Program-made: the position numbers and the translations under genes
The notes under the pieces: generated by a model
Database searches by the model: none
Seen by the model: only the letters and a program-made list of their open reading frames with translations
Told to the model about the DNA's origin: nothing
Assembly: GCA_910577495.1 (NCBI GenBank)
Contig: CAJTML010000021.1
Coordinates: 1-21,200, forward strand
Source: an uncultured Eggerthellaceae bacterium
GTDB lineage: Bacteria > Actinomycetota > Coriobacteriia > Coriobacteriales > Eggerthellaceae
Direction of reading: 5' to 3'
DNA: 21,200 nt
In this document: in pieces, positions 1-6,396 of the stretch
How positions within the stretch are numbered: the stretch's first letter is position 1
How the letters are laid out: every line of letters begins with the position of its first letter

Positions 1-364
1 AAGTGTTATTGCAGTAATGCCGGTTGCCGAAGAAGAAGTGAGCCGCTTTGGTGTTATTGCGGGTGCTGAGGTTGAGCCGGGCGTGTGGAAGATTGACAGT
101 CTGGTAGAAAAGCCTGCGCGTGAAGAAGCTCCCACGAATTTGGCGGTGTTTGGTCGCTACCTGTTGAGCCCGCGTGTCATGGAGCTGTTGGCTGATGTGA
201 AGCCTGGTGTTGGTGGCGAAATTCAGCTCACCGATGCACTGGATGCGCTGTTGCAAGAAGAAGAGATGTATGCGCTCGTCATTGATCCAAACGACGGCTT
301 TGATACGGGCACGGTTGAAAGCTGGCTTGAAACCAACAACATCCTCTTCGCCCGCAAAATGTGA
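1..364 (+). CDS. galU: UTP--glucose-1-phosphate uridylyltransferase, C-terminal part (5' end outside window)
   Basis: The reading frame is already open at base 2 and stops with TGA at 362-364, so about 120 C-terminal residues are visible. The protein makes UDP-glucose from UTP and glucose-1-phosphate in the cytoplasm, for sugar interconversion and cell-envelope polymers. The visible part has the family's typical order: EEVSRFGVI, then an LVEKPAREEAPTNLAVFGRY block, then GGEIQLTDAL (substrate-binding region), then FDTGTVESWLETN near the end. The N-terminal nucleotide-binding motif lies outside the window. The length after GGEIQLTDAL is normal, so the 3' end looks intact. No T-rich plus-strand terminator follows the stop. 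An inverted repeat and a convergent small RNA do. The family call is secure; the distinction from other NTP-sugar transferases rests on the EKP and GEIQLTDAL motifs. Confidence 0.93.
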   Translation, partial: SVIAVMPVAEEEVSRFGVIAGAEVEPGVWKIDSLVEKPAREEAPTNLAVFGRYLLSPRVMELLADVKPGVGGEIQLTDALDALLQEEEMYALVIDPNDGFDTGTVESWLETNNILFARKM

Positions 365-381
365 CAAAGGGTCACTTCAAA

Positions 382-465
382 TGTCACATGACCACCTGAG
401 TTGCGGTGCTTAACGACGCGCGGCGGCTCAGGTGGAGCAACCGAGGTGGCGCAGCCCATGTGACA
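382..465. repeat. Nested inverted repeat downstream of galU
   Basis: Two perfect 9-bp inverted repeats are nested. The outer arms are TGTCACATG (382-390) and CATGTGACA (457-465). The inner arms are CCACCTGAG (392-400) and CTCAGGTGG (427-435). A smaller GTGAC/GTCAC pair lies at 361-375, across the galU stop codon. No T-run follows on either strand, so it is not an ordinary intrinsic terminator. It could fold at the galU mRNA 3' end, be part of a separate RNA, or bind a protein. The function is unknown. Confidence 0.55.
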
Positions 466-499
466 GCCACGCACGGCGCGCTCTTTGAAATGTGTGCAG

Positions 500-541
500 A
501 AAAAATTTCGGCCCGGTGGAGAGGGGAACTCCAGCCGGGCC
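500..541 (-). terminator. Intrinsic terminator of the minus-strand small RNA
   Basis: Read on the minus strand, the arms 541-535 plus 533-529 pair with 521-510 (12 bp, one bulged base at 534, loop TTCCCCT). GAAA and then six T (505-500) follow. On the plus strand the same stem has no T-run after it, so the signal is directional. Confidence 0.7.
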
Positions 542-630
542 ACAAGGAGGGGATGATGCAGCGTTTCGAGCGCTGCGCTGCTTTGTTTGGGAAAGCAGGT
601 AGATGAAAAGGAGGGGATCTTTCATCTACA
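500..630 (-). ncRNA. Candidate small RNA with anti-Shine-Dalgarno-like loops
   Basis: On the minus strand the segment folds into four hairpins in a row. H1 is 629-620 with 608-599, a 10-bp perfect stem with an 11-nt loop reading GATCCCCTCCT. H2 is 598-592 with 584-578. H3 is 576-571 with 563-558. An unpaired linker, 557-542, contains ATCCCCTCCTT. H4 is 541-510, a terminator stem followed by a T-run. A TATACT -10 element at 642-637 puts the start of transcription at about 630, exactly at the foot of H1. Both C-rich segments copy the 3' tail of bacterial 16S rRNA (GATCACCTCCTTT) with one change. Known C-rich-loop small RNAs such as LhrC, RsaE and csRNAs pair with ribosome binding sites, and that role is inferred here. 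No open frame of note lies in it. I do not recognise the family. Confidence 0.7.
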
Positions 631-636
631 ATTCGC

Positions 637-642
637 AGTATA
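637..642 (-). promoter_or_regulatory. -10 element of the minus-strand small RNA
   Basis: On the minus strand TATACT sits 7 bp before the foot of hairpin H1. It is part of the palindrome AGTATACT (637-644), so it could also serve a plus-strand transcript toward position 802. No good -35 hexamer is visible at 16-18 bp in either direction. Confidence 0.5.
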
Positions 643-703
643 CTGGTCAACCTTGAAAATCATATGTTTGAGTCATGGGTATATTGTGAAGCGGTAAGCG
701 GTA

Positions 704-746
704 GCGTGCATTACGCGAACGGACGCAATACCGTCGCGTTGCACGC
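704..746 (+). promoter_or_regulatory. Long hairpin in the leader of the methyltransferase-like gene
   Basis: GCGTGCA (704-710), ACGCG (713-717) and ACGG (719-722) pair with CCGT (731-734), CGCGT (735-739) and TGCACGC (740-746). This gives 16 pairs with two small bulges and an 8-nt loop, ACGCAATA. The hairpin stands 56 bases before the start codon, with no T-run after it. It may be a regulatory leader or an mRNA-stabilising element. I cannot match it to a known riboswitch. Confidence 0.5.
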
Positions 747-801
747 GAAATTCGCCACCTGACCCCCAAAATTGGCAACTCGCTTCAGAAAGGAAGCCCT
801 C

Positions 802-1725
802 ATGCCCGATATTGAACTGAGATTTAATAAAGATATGCTTGTTCTGTCCTCGCCGGTAGATGAGGTGCTGGCGCGCCAAGGTTTCGGCTGCGACGACCAC
901 ATGAACCAAGGCGACGTCGAATACGCCGATCTAGTTGAGCCCGAGGCTATCAAGGAAGCGCTGCGCATGAATATCGTGGCAGGCGCGCAATGTCTGGTGG
1001 CGCCCACGGCTGGCATCACGCCGGCGTGCCTTCGCGCGTGCGGACTCGAAACGCGCGGGTCAGAGATCGTGCACAGTGCGCTTAAGGTGGTTCGCTCGCT
1101 CACCCCGCAGCATGTGCTGGTTGAGATCGCGCCGTGCGGTTTGCCGCTTGATCCGTCCAGCAAGAATTCGCTCAACGAGCACCGCGACCAGTACGCCCGC
1201 GCCGCGCGTTTTTGCGCCGACGAGACCTTCGACGCCTTCTTCTTAAATGGCTTTGCAAACCCAACTGACCTCAAGTGCGCGCTCATGGGCATTCGCCAGG
1301 TATCCGAGGCTCCTATTGTGGCGTCGGTTACCGTAGATGGCGAAGGTACGCTTGCGGATGGTCGCCATTCGTTTGCTGAGGCGCTGGAAGTTATGGGCGA
1401 ATACGGCGCGACGGTTGCTGGTTTTGCCACACGAGCGCTGCCTGAGGCGGCGGCAACGCTGGCCGACGAGGCGGTGGCGAAGCTGGGCTTGCCCGTGTTG
1501 GCGCAGCTCGTGGTTGACGTTGTTAATCCGCGCCAGGGAGAGATGACCGAAGCAAACCCGTATTTCACACCCGATGTGCTTATTGGCGTGGCAGCCCAGC
1601 TACGTGACCATGGCGTGCAGTTCTTGCGCGCAACGGGACACGCAACGCCCGCTTACACCGCTGCTTTAGTGGCGGCCACGGCCGGCTTTGACGTGAAGCG
1701 CCCTGACGTTGACGGGGAGGAGTAA
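802..1725 (+). CDS. Homocysteine S-methyltransferase-like protein lacking zinc ligands
   Basis: This 307-residue protein has the order of motifs seen in the homocysteine-methyltransferase (TIM-barrel) family: an N-terminal segment like the ILDGAxGTxL region (residues about 12-28), IVAGAQCLVAPTAG (like AGAdiiexNTF), the core segment DAFFLNGFANPTDLKCAL, and a C-terminal RATGHATP (276-283) where the family has GGCCGTTP. The two adjacent zinc cysteines are replaced by T278-G279, and the third (NC in the family) aligns with A209. The normal zinc-activated thiolate chemistry is therefore unlikely, and the substrate is unknown. ATG 802 is chosen because AGAAAGGA lies 8 bases upstream; an upstream TTG at 772 has no such site. 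The gene ends 2 bases before the next gene, so the two are co-translated. A strong leader hairpin lies at 704-746. Confidence 0.7.
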   Translation: MPDIELRFNKDMLVLSSPVDEVLARQGFGCDDHMNQGDVEYADLVEPEAIKEALRMNIVAGAQCLVAPTAGITPACLRACGLETRGSEIVHSALKVVRSLTPQHVLVEIAPCGLPLDPSSKNSLNEHRDQYARAARFCADETFDAFFLNGFANPTDLKCALMGIRQVSEAPIVASVTVDGEGTLADGRHSFAEALEVMGEYGATVAGFATRALPEAAATLADEAVAKLGLPVLAQLVVDVVNPRQGEMTEANPYFTPDVLIGVAAQLRDHGVQFLRATGHATPAYTAALVAATAGFDVKRPDVDGEE

Positions 1726-1727
1726 GC

Positions 1728-2051
1728 ATGGCAACCTCATCAAAACCAACCTCAAATAAAGACCGATCAGAGCACTTTGGTGCCATGCAGGAGGTCATCG
1801 ACAGCCTCTTTGAGCCCCAAGCTGGGCAAGACGCTGCGGTGGCTGCAGTTATGGCGAAGGCAGGACTTGGCCCGAAGGTTCGCCGCCTTGATGTGATTGT
1901 GGCGGCTGAATCGGCGGATTTGCCCGACGAGCTCATGGAGATCTTTTTGCTTTTGCCGCCGGGTGATTATACGCGTCAGCGGTTGTGTGACCAGCTGAAC
2001 TCGTCCATTGCTGGACACGCCTGGGGGCAAGTGTACGGCACGGTGGAGTAG
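1728..2051 (+). CDS. Small protein of unknown function
   Basis: This 107-residue protein is not one I recognise. It starts 2 bases after the stop of the methyltransferase-like gene and has a good ribosome binding site, GGGGAGGAG, about 5 bases before ATG. The first 15 or so residues are polar and probably disordered. The rest looks like a small soluble alpha/beta domain: a helical stretch (FGAMQEVIDSLF), VRRLDVIVAAESADLPDEL, LLLPPGDYTRQRLCDQLNSSI and a final AWGQVYGTVE. No signal peptide, membrane segment or cysteine cluster is seen; one Cys is present. The spacing and a shared terminator at 2111-2143 suggest it acts with the upstream protein. That link is inference from context. Confidence 0.75.
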   Translation: MATSSKPTSNKDRSEHFGAMQEVIDSLFEPQAGQDAAVAAVMAKAGLGPKVRRLDVIVAAESADLPDELMEIFLLLPPGDYTRQRLCDQLNSSIAGHAWGQVYGTVE

Positions 2052-2110
2052 CGATTTTTCGCCACGATATTCGCCAGCATCGGTGTAATTACCAGCCAGG
2101 TTGAGCATGG

Positions 2111-2143
2111 GCGCGTCGCCAACATGAGGCGGCGCGCTTTTTT
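2111..2143 (+). terminator. Intrinsic terminator after the two-gene unit
   Basis: GCGCGTCGCC (2111-2120) and GGCGGCGCGC (2128-2137) form a 10-bp stem with one G-T pair and a 7-base loop. Six T (2138-2143) follow directly. It lies 60 bases after the stop codon at 2051 and insulates the unit from nrdD. Confidence 0.88.
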
Positions 2144-2216
2144 GTTGCTCTGTGGAGGAATGGTGTACCTGAGATGTGTTTGCCCTGCATCCCCGAAAAA
2201 CTTTGTAAGTCAACCC

Positions 2217-2245
2217 TTGTCTAAAAAAAATTCCGTGAGTACTAT
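2217..2245 (+). promoter_or_regulatory. nrdDG promoter
   Basis: The -35 TTGTCT (2217-2222) and the -10 TACTAT (2240-2245) are separated by 17 bp. The predicted start of transcription is near 2252, giving an untranslated leader of about 155 bases. The -10 lies inside NrdR box 1, so a repressor bound there would block RNA polymerase. Confidence 0.6.
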
Positions 2246-2254
2246 ATCTTAGCG
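2239..2254. promoter_or_regulatory. NrdR box 1 (weaker)
   Basis: GTACTATATCTTAGCG fits most of the core of the NrdR consensus acaCwAtATaTwGtgt, with C at position 4 and TATAT in the centre. It overlaps the -10 element. The start of box 2 lies 32 bp downstream, about three helical turns, which is the usual spacing of NrdR box pairs. Confidence 0.6.
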
Positions 2255-2270
2255 TTCAGAGCCGTGCGTA

Positions 2271-2286
2271 CCACAATATGTTGTGG
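2271..2286. promoter_or_regulatory. NrdR box 2 (strong)
   Basis: CCACAATATGTTGTGG is a near-perfect palindrome (CCACAA-TATG-TTGTGG) that matches the NrdR consensus closely. NrdR is the ATP/dATP-sensing repressor of ribonucleotide reductase operons. Sixteen bp separate it from box 1. The location just ahead of nrdD supports the call. Confidence 0.75.
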
Positions 2287-2312
2287 AAAACCGGGGGTTC
2301 TTTGTGGAAAAC
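2281..2312 (+). repeat. Direct repeat TTGTGGAAAAC, DnaA-box-like
   Basis: TTGTGGAAAAC occurs at 2281-2291 and 2302-2312, 21 bp apart, or two helical turns. The reverse complement contains TTTTCCACA, one base from the DnaA box TTATCCACA. The first copy overlaps NrdR box 2. DnaA control of ribonucleotide reductase is known for E. coli nrdAB; a role here is only a suggestion. Confidence 0.4.
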
Positions 2313-2406
2313 ATGTTAGTGATTTTCCCGAAAGCACAGTTCGCACGCATAAAACGCATTACCAAATAAAGGTAACACAGTACTACTCGACGACACAGGA
2401 CAGGAG

Positions 2407-4740
2407 ATGATCGGGCGCATGGTCACGACCATTATTAAACGCGACGGCCGAACCGCAGAATTTAAGGTAGAAAAAATTACCGAGGCAGTAGAGAAAGCGT
2501 TTCAGGCATGCGGTGCCATGCAGGATCGCGCTGCGGCAGAAGAGATCTCCAAAAAAGTTGTCGAGAAGCTTGAGCAGGGCGCCATTGAGGGCACCCCGTC
2601 GGTTGAAGGCGTGCAGGACTTGGTAGAAGAGTCGCTCATTGAGTCAGGCTTTGTGCAGACCGCCAAGGCCTACATCCTCTATCGCGCTGAGCGCTCCCGT
2701 GCACGTGACGTCAACAGCCGCCTCATCCAGACGCTCAAAGACATCACGTTCTCAAAAGCTTCTGAGTCTGACATGAAGCGTGAAAACGCCAACATTGACG
2801 CTGATACCGCTATGGGCACCATGCTCAAGTATGGCTCTGAGTCTGCGAAGCAGTTCTACGAGATGTGCGTGATTGACCCGAAGTTTGCTCGTGCGCATCG
2901 CGAAGGCGACATCCACATTCACGACATGGACTTCTACACGCTGACCACCACGTGCTGCCAAATTGAGCTGCGCAAGCTGTTCAAGGGCGGTTTCTCAACT
3001 GGTCATGGCGTGCTGCGTGAGCCCAACGGCATCGGCAGCTATGCAGCACTGGCTTGTATTGCTATCCAGTCAAACCAAAATGACCAGCACGGCGGCCAGT
3101 CGGTGTGCGACTTTGACTACGGCCTGGCAATTGGTGTGGCGAAAACCTATCGCACCATGTATCGCAAGCACCTCGCAGAGGCGCTGGAACTTTTGACTGA
3201 TGTCGAAGAGCCCAAAGCATTCGCCAAAGAGCTGCTTGAGCGCGTGGAGGCTCAGACCGGCAAGCAGGCAACGCTTGCCATGGATGAGACCTTTGAGAGC
3301 ACGCTGCGTCAGAGCTTGGTTGAGTCTGGTATTTACGCGCCGGTGGTTGACCGCTGCTTGTCCTATACCGCAAAGCAGGCGGTTGCTGATACGGATCGCA
3401 CGACCTTCCAGGCAATGGAGGCACTCGTGCACAACCTCAACACCATGCATTCACGCGCTGGTGCTCAGACGCCGTTTAGCTCCATCAACTATGGCATGGA
3501 CACCTCTGAAGAGGGTCGCATGGTCATCAAGAATATCCTGTTGGCAACCGAAGAGGGCTTGGGTTCGGGCGAAACGCCGATCTTCCCTGTGCAGATCTTC
3601 CGCGTCAAGGAAGGCGTGAACTATGCACCGGGTGATCCGAACTATGACCTGTTCAAGCTTGCTATGCACTGCTCAGCTAAGCGCCTGTTCCCCAACTTCA
3701 GCTTCCTGGATGCGCCGTTCAACATCCAGTACTACAAGGGAACGCCAGAGACCGAGATTGCTTACATGGGCTGCCGTACCCGCGTTATGGGCAACGTCTT
3801 TGACCCGGAGCGCGAAGTAACGCCTGGTCGTGGCAACCTTTCGTTCACGTCAATCAACCTGCCGCGTTTGGCAATTCGTGCGAAGGGCGACATTGATCTG
3901 TTCTTCGACTTGCTGGATGCCAAATTGGCACTGGTCATTGGTCAGCTGGATGAGCGCTTTGAGATCCAGGCACGCAAGCATGTCTACAACGCACCGTTTT
4001 TGATGGGACAGGGCGTTTGGATTGACTCCGAGAACTTAGCACCCACCGATGAGCAGCGCGAAGTCTTGAAGCATGGCACGTTGACCACGGGCTTTATTGG
4101 CCTGGCTGAGACGCTGGTGGCGCTGACCGGTCAGCATCATGGTCAGTCGAAGGCTGCGCAGAACCTCGGTCTTGAGATTGTCGGTCACATGCGCAACTAC
4201 GTGGATCGCATTTCTCGTGAGCGCGGCATGAACTACACACTCATTGCAACGCCTGCTGAGGGTCTGTCGGGCCGCTTCGTACGCATGGACCGCGAGCGCT
4301 ATGGCGTGATCCCGGGCGTGACGGATCGCGACTACTACACCAATGGCTTCCATGTGCCGGTGTACTACGACATCAGCGCTTTCGACAAGATTGACATTGA
4401 GGCGCCGTACCACGCGCTGACCAACGGTGGTCACATCTCCTACGTTGAGCTTGATGGTGATCCTACTAACAACCTTGAGGCATTTGAGGCGGTTATTCGC
4501 CACATGAAGGAAAGCGGCATGGGCTATGGCTCGGTCAACCACCCGGTTGATCGTGACCCGGTGTGCGGTTACAACGGCATCATTGGTGATGTGTGCCCGA
4601 AGTGTGGTCGTACTGAAGAAGAGCACGGTGTTGCTTTTGAGCGCATCCGCCGCATTACGGGGTATCTCGTAGGAACGCTTGATCGTTTTAACGACGCCAA
4701 GCGTGCCGAGGAGCATGACCGCGTAAAGCACGAGATGTAA
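2407..4740 (+). CDS. nrdD: Anaerobic ribonucleoside-triphosphate reductase (class III)
   Basis: This glycyl-radical enzyme reduces ribonucleoside triphosphates to deoxy forms without oxygen. The 777 residues begin with an ATP-cone (about 5-95, starting IIKRDGRTAEF), the allosteric domain. The catalytic barrel follows, with LTTTCCQIELRKLF, LNTMHSRAGAQTPFSSINYG and YMGCRTRVMGN. The C-terminal part has a metal-site region with Cys 720, 730 and 733 (Asp 717 where other members have a first Cys) and the glycyl-radical loop RRITGYLVG, with Gly 752 as the likely radical site. ATG 2407 has AGGA 6 bases upstream. ATG 2419 (MVTTIIKRDG) also fits the family start and has AGGAG 12 bases upstream, so the start may be 4 residues later. 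nrdG follows after 24 bases. Control by NrdR is indicated by the boxes upstream. Confidence 0.96.
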   Translation: MIGRMVTTIIKRDGRTAEFKVEKITEAVEKAFQACGAMQDRAAAEEISKKVVEKLEQGAIEGTPSVEGVQDLVEESLIESGFVQTAKAYILYRAERSRARDVNSRLIQTLKDITFSKASESDMKRENANIDADTAMGTMLKYGSESAKQFYEMCVIDPKFARAHREGDIHIHDMDFYTLTTTCCQIELRKLFKGGFSTGHGVLREPNGIGSYAALACIAIQSNQNDQHGGQSVCDFDYGLAIGVAKTYRTMYRKHLAEALELLTDVEEPKAFAKELLERVEAQTGKQATLAMDETFESTLRQSLVESGIYAPVVDRCLSYTAKQAVADTDRTTFQAMEALVHNLNTMHSRAGAQTPFSSINYGMDTSEEGRMVIKNILLATEEGLGSGETPIFPVQIFRVKEGVNYAPGDPNYDLFKLAMHCSAKRLFPNFSFLDAPFNIQYYKGTPETEIAYMGCRTRVMGNVFDPEREVTPGRGNLSFTSINLPRLAIRAKGDIDLFFDLLDAKLALVIGQLDERFEIQARKHVYNAPFLMGQGVWIDSENLAPTDEQREVLKHGTLTTGFIGLAETLVALTGQHHGQSKAAQNLGLEIVGHMRNYVDRISRERGMNYTLIATPAEGLSGRFVRMDRERYGVIPGVTDRDYYTNGFHVPVYYDISAFDKIDIEAPYHALTNGGHISYVELDGDPTNNLEAFEAVIRHMKESGMGYGSVNHPVDRDPVCGYNGIIGDVCPKCGRTEEEHGVAFERIRRITGYLVGTLDRFNDAKRAEEHDRVKHEM

Positions 4741-4764
4741 TCACTTTCTGATCAGGGATTATTT

Positions 4765-5304
4765 GTGACTAATTACAACGTGCAATTGTTTGGCGTGGCT
4801 CCGGATTCCATTGTTGATGGGCCGGGGCTGCGCTTCGCTATCTTTGTGCAGGGCTGCTCGCATGCCTGCCCGGGCTGCCACAACGCTGACAGCCAGCCCG
4901 CGTGTGGCGGAACATCCACCACCGTAGACGCGCTCATGACGCAAATTGAGGCGAACAAGCTTATCGGTGGCGTGACGCTTTCAGGTGGCGAACCCTTTGA
5001 GCAGGCACCGGCATGTGCTGAGATTGCGCGGCGTGCGCATGCGCTTGGCTTAAACGTGTGGGCGTATTCGGGGTATCTCTACGAAGACTTACAAAACGAC
5101 TGCACGCCGGGTGCGGCGGAGCTGTTGGACGAAGTGGATGTGCTGGTAGATGGTCCGTTTGTGCAGGCGCTGCATTCGTTTGACCTGGAGTGGCGTGGCT
5201 CTTCCAACCAGCGCCTCATTGACGTAAAGGCATCCAAGGCACAGGGCAGCGTGGTGCTCTGGGAACATCATGAGGAGTTTCCCACCAAGCCGCCTTCGTG
5301 GTAG
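4765..5304 (+). CDS. nrdG: Anaerobic ribonucleotide reductase activating protein (radical SAM)
   Basis: NrdG uses a 4Fe-4S cluster and S-adenosylmethionine to put the radical on the NrdD glycine. The 179 residues contain the cluster motif CSHACPGC (Cys 31, 35, 38), a typical DGPGLRFAIFVQGC lead-in, the SAM-binding LSGGEPFEQ and VWAYSGYLYEDL. The later DVLVDGPFVQ and WRGSSNQRLIDV are family-typical. The start is GTG 4765, with AGGGA about 7 bases upstream and the family's expected N-terminal YNVQLFG. The gene directly follows nrdD and shares its promoter. Confidence 0.95.
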   Translation: MTNYNVQLFGVAPDSIVDGPGLRFAIFVQGCSHACPGCHNADSQPACGGTSTTVDALMTQIEANKLIGGVTLSGGEPFEQAPACAEIARRAHALGLNVWAYSGYLYEDLQNDCTPGAAELLDEVDVLVDGPFVQALHSFDLEWRGSSNQRLIDVKASKAQGSVVLWEHHEEFPTKPPSW

Positions 5305-5359
5305 GCGGGTCACGACTTTCTGACACCTCTTTGCAGATCGTATGACGCGTCCAAAAGCG

Positions 5360-5368
5360 TGCTAGTAT
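5360..5368 (+). promoter_or_regulatory. Extended -10 promoter of the mscS-type gene
   Basis: TGC-TAGTAT (5360-5368) has the extended -10 form TGn-TAnnnT. The ATG at 5376 is 7 bases past the hexamer, where transcription should start, so the mRNA would be leaderless or nearly so. The AAGGAG at 5369-5374 is only 1 base from ATG, too close to act as a normal ribosome binding site. No clear -35 is seen. Confidence 0.5.
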
Positions 5369-5375
5369 AAGGAGC

Positions 5376-6368
5376 ATGGACGCGGTTATCGAACAGATCA
5401 AAAACATTATTCATAGTGACTGGATCAGTTTGGTCTTAGGCGTGGTGGCCATTTTGGCTATCACGCTTGTCATTTCGCGTCTGTCAACGCGCTTTATGCG
5501 CAAGGTGCTTCACTATAACGAGCGCAAAGATCTGCCCTCGGTTTCCATCTTCGTGAACATTGTCCGCGCGGCGGTGTGGATCATCGGCATTTGCGTGATG
5601 CTCTCCACCTGTTTCAACGTCAATATCTCCGCACTTATCACCGCGTTGGGTGTTGGCGGTGTTGCTATCTCGCTTGGTTTGCAGTCCACGTTGGCGAATT
5701 TGATAGCGGGTCTGCAAGTCTCACTCTTGCGCATCATTAAGCCTGGTGACAATATCACGGTCGGCTCGTCTTCGGGTGTCGTGCGTGACATCACGTGGCG
5801 TCATACAAGCATTCGCGATACCGACGATGACATCATTATCATCCCGAATTCAACCATCAACACCAACGCGCTCACCATCCACGAGCCCATCAATGATGTG
5901 AGCGTTAATTTTGTTGTGACCACCGATGGATCGCATTTGGATGAGATGGCCAACGCCATTGCCTTTGAGGCGCAAAAGGCGCTTGAAGGCGTGTGTAAGG
6001 TGACCAAAGATGCTTCGGTGGCGTATTCGGGTCTGCTTGACGATGGTTTTAGCGGTTCGGTTTCGTTTCGGATTGCTGATAGCAGGGACTTAGATGACGC
6101 AACGGATGCGGTCATTCGCGCAATTGCACCGCTTACGCGCGCCAGCTATGACTCAGATCTCATGCAGCAGATTCAGGGCGAAATAGCCGCGGCGCAGGCG
6201 GCACAGGCAGCGTGCGAAAAGAACCACACCTGCCAGCCAGCGGCGAACACCCAGCAATCTGATCGTGCAGCTACCGAAAGTGAGAAGAAGCCTGCCGCCA
6301 GCTGGTGGAAGCGCGTTCGCTTGCTGCACAAGGATCACAAGAATCGCAAAAAGCATCACCATGGGTAA
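5376..6368 (+). CDS. MscS-family small-conductance mechanosensitive channel
   Basis: This 330-residue inner-membrane channel opens on membrane tension and releases solutes after osmotic down-shock. Hydrophobic segments lie at about 16-37, 58-80 and 86-115. The third is the family's pore helix with its Gly/Ala pattern (ALGVGGVAISLGLQSTLANLIAG), followed by IIKPGDNITV and the beta domain (SGVVRDITWRHTSIRDTDD, then IIIPNSTI). A cytoplasmic alpha/beta vestibule follows to about 265. The tail (about 265-330) is unusual: Ala/Gln-rich with CEKNHTC, then a very basic Lys/His end, KDHKNRKKHHHG, probably facing the cytoplasm. The core motif makes the family certain. Which solutes or stress it serves is not shown. 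The next gene starts 28 bases later. Confidence 0.93.
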   Translation: MDAVIEQIKNIIHSDWISLVLGVVAILAITLVISRLSTRFMRKVLHYNERKDLPSVSIFVNIVRAAVWIIGICVMLSTCFNVNISALITALGVGGVAISLGLQSTLANLIAGLQVSLLRIIKPGDNITVGSSSGVVRDITWRHTSIRDTDDDIIIIPNSTINTNALTIHEPINDVSVNFVVTTDGSHLDEMANAIAFEAQKALEGVCKVTKDASVAYSGLLDDGFSGSVSFRIADSRDLDDATDAVIRAIAPLTRASYDSDLMQQIQGEIAAAQAAQAACEKNHTCQPAANTQQSDRAATESEKKPAASWWKRVRLLHKDHKNRKKHHHG

Positions 6369-6396
6369 GGACATGTGAGGGGAGCGTGGGGGACGC

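Noticed and set aside
501..545. Cobalamin riboswitch ahead of the methyltransferase-like gene
   Set aside because: The GGTG...GAACTCC...GGGCCAC string looks like one at first, but the B12 box and the rest of the core are missing, and the stem is better explained as a minus-strand terminator.
510..630. Plus-strand CsrB-type RNA with AGGA loops
   Set aside because: On the plus strand the loops read AGGAGGGGAT, but there is no terminator after the last stem; promoter and T-run both fit the minus strand.
365..801. Degenerate protein gene in the gap after galU
   Set aside because: All reading frames here are short, low in family-like sequence and opposed by RNA structure; none has a good start site.
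4555..4615. NrdD with a damaged zinc site (Asp 717 for the first Cys)
   Set aside because: I recall the DRDPVCGY form in other class III reductases, so it is probably a normal subfamily variant rather than a defect.
5290..5308. Terminator after nrdG (CCGCC/GGCGG)
   Set aside because: The stem is only 5 bp, overlaps the coding end and has no T-run, so it cannot be supported as a terminator.
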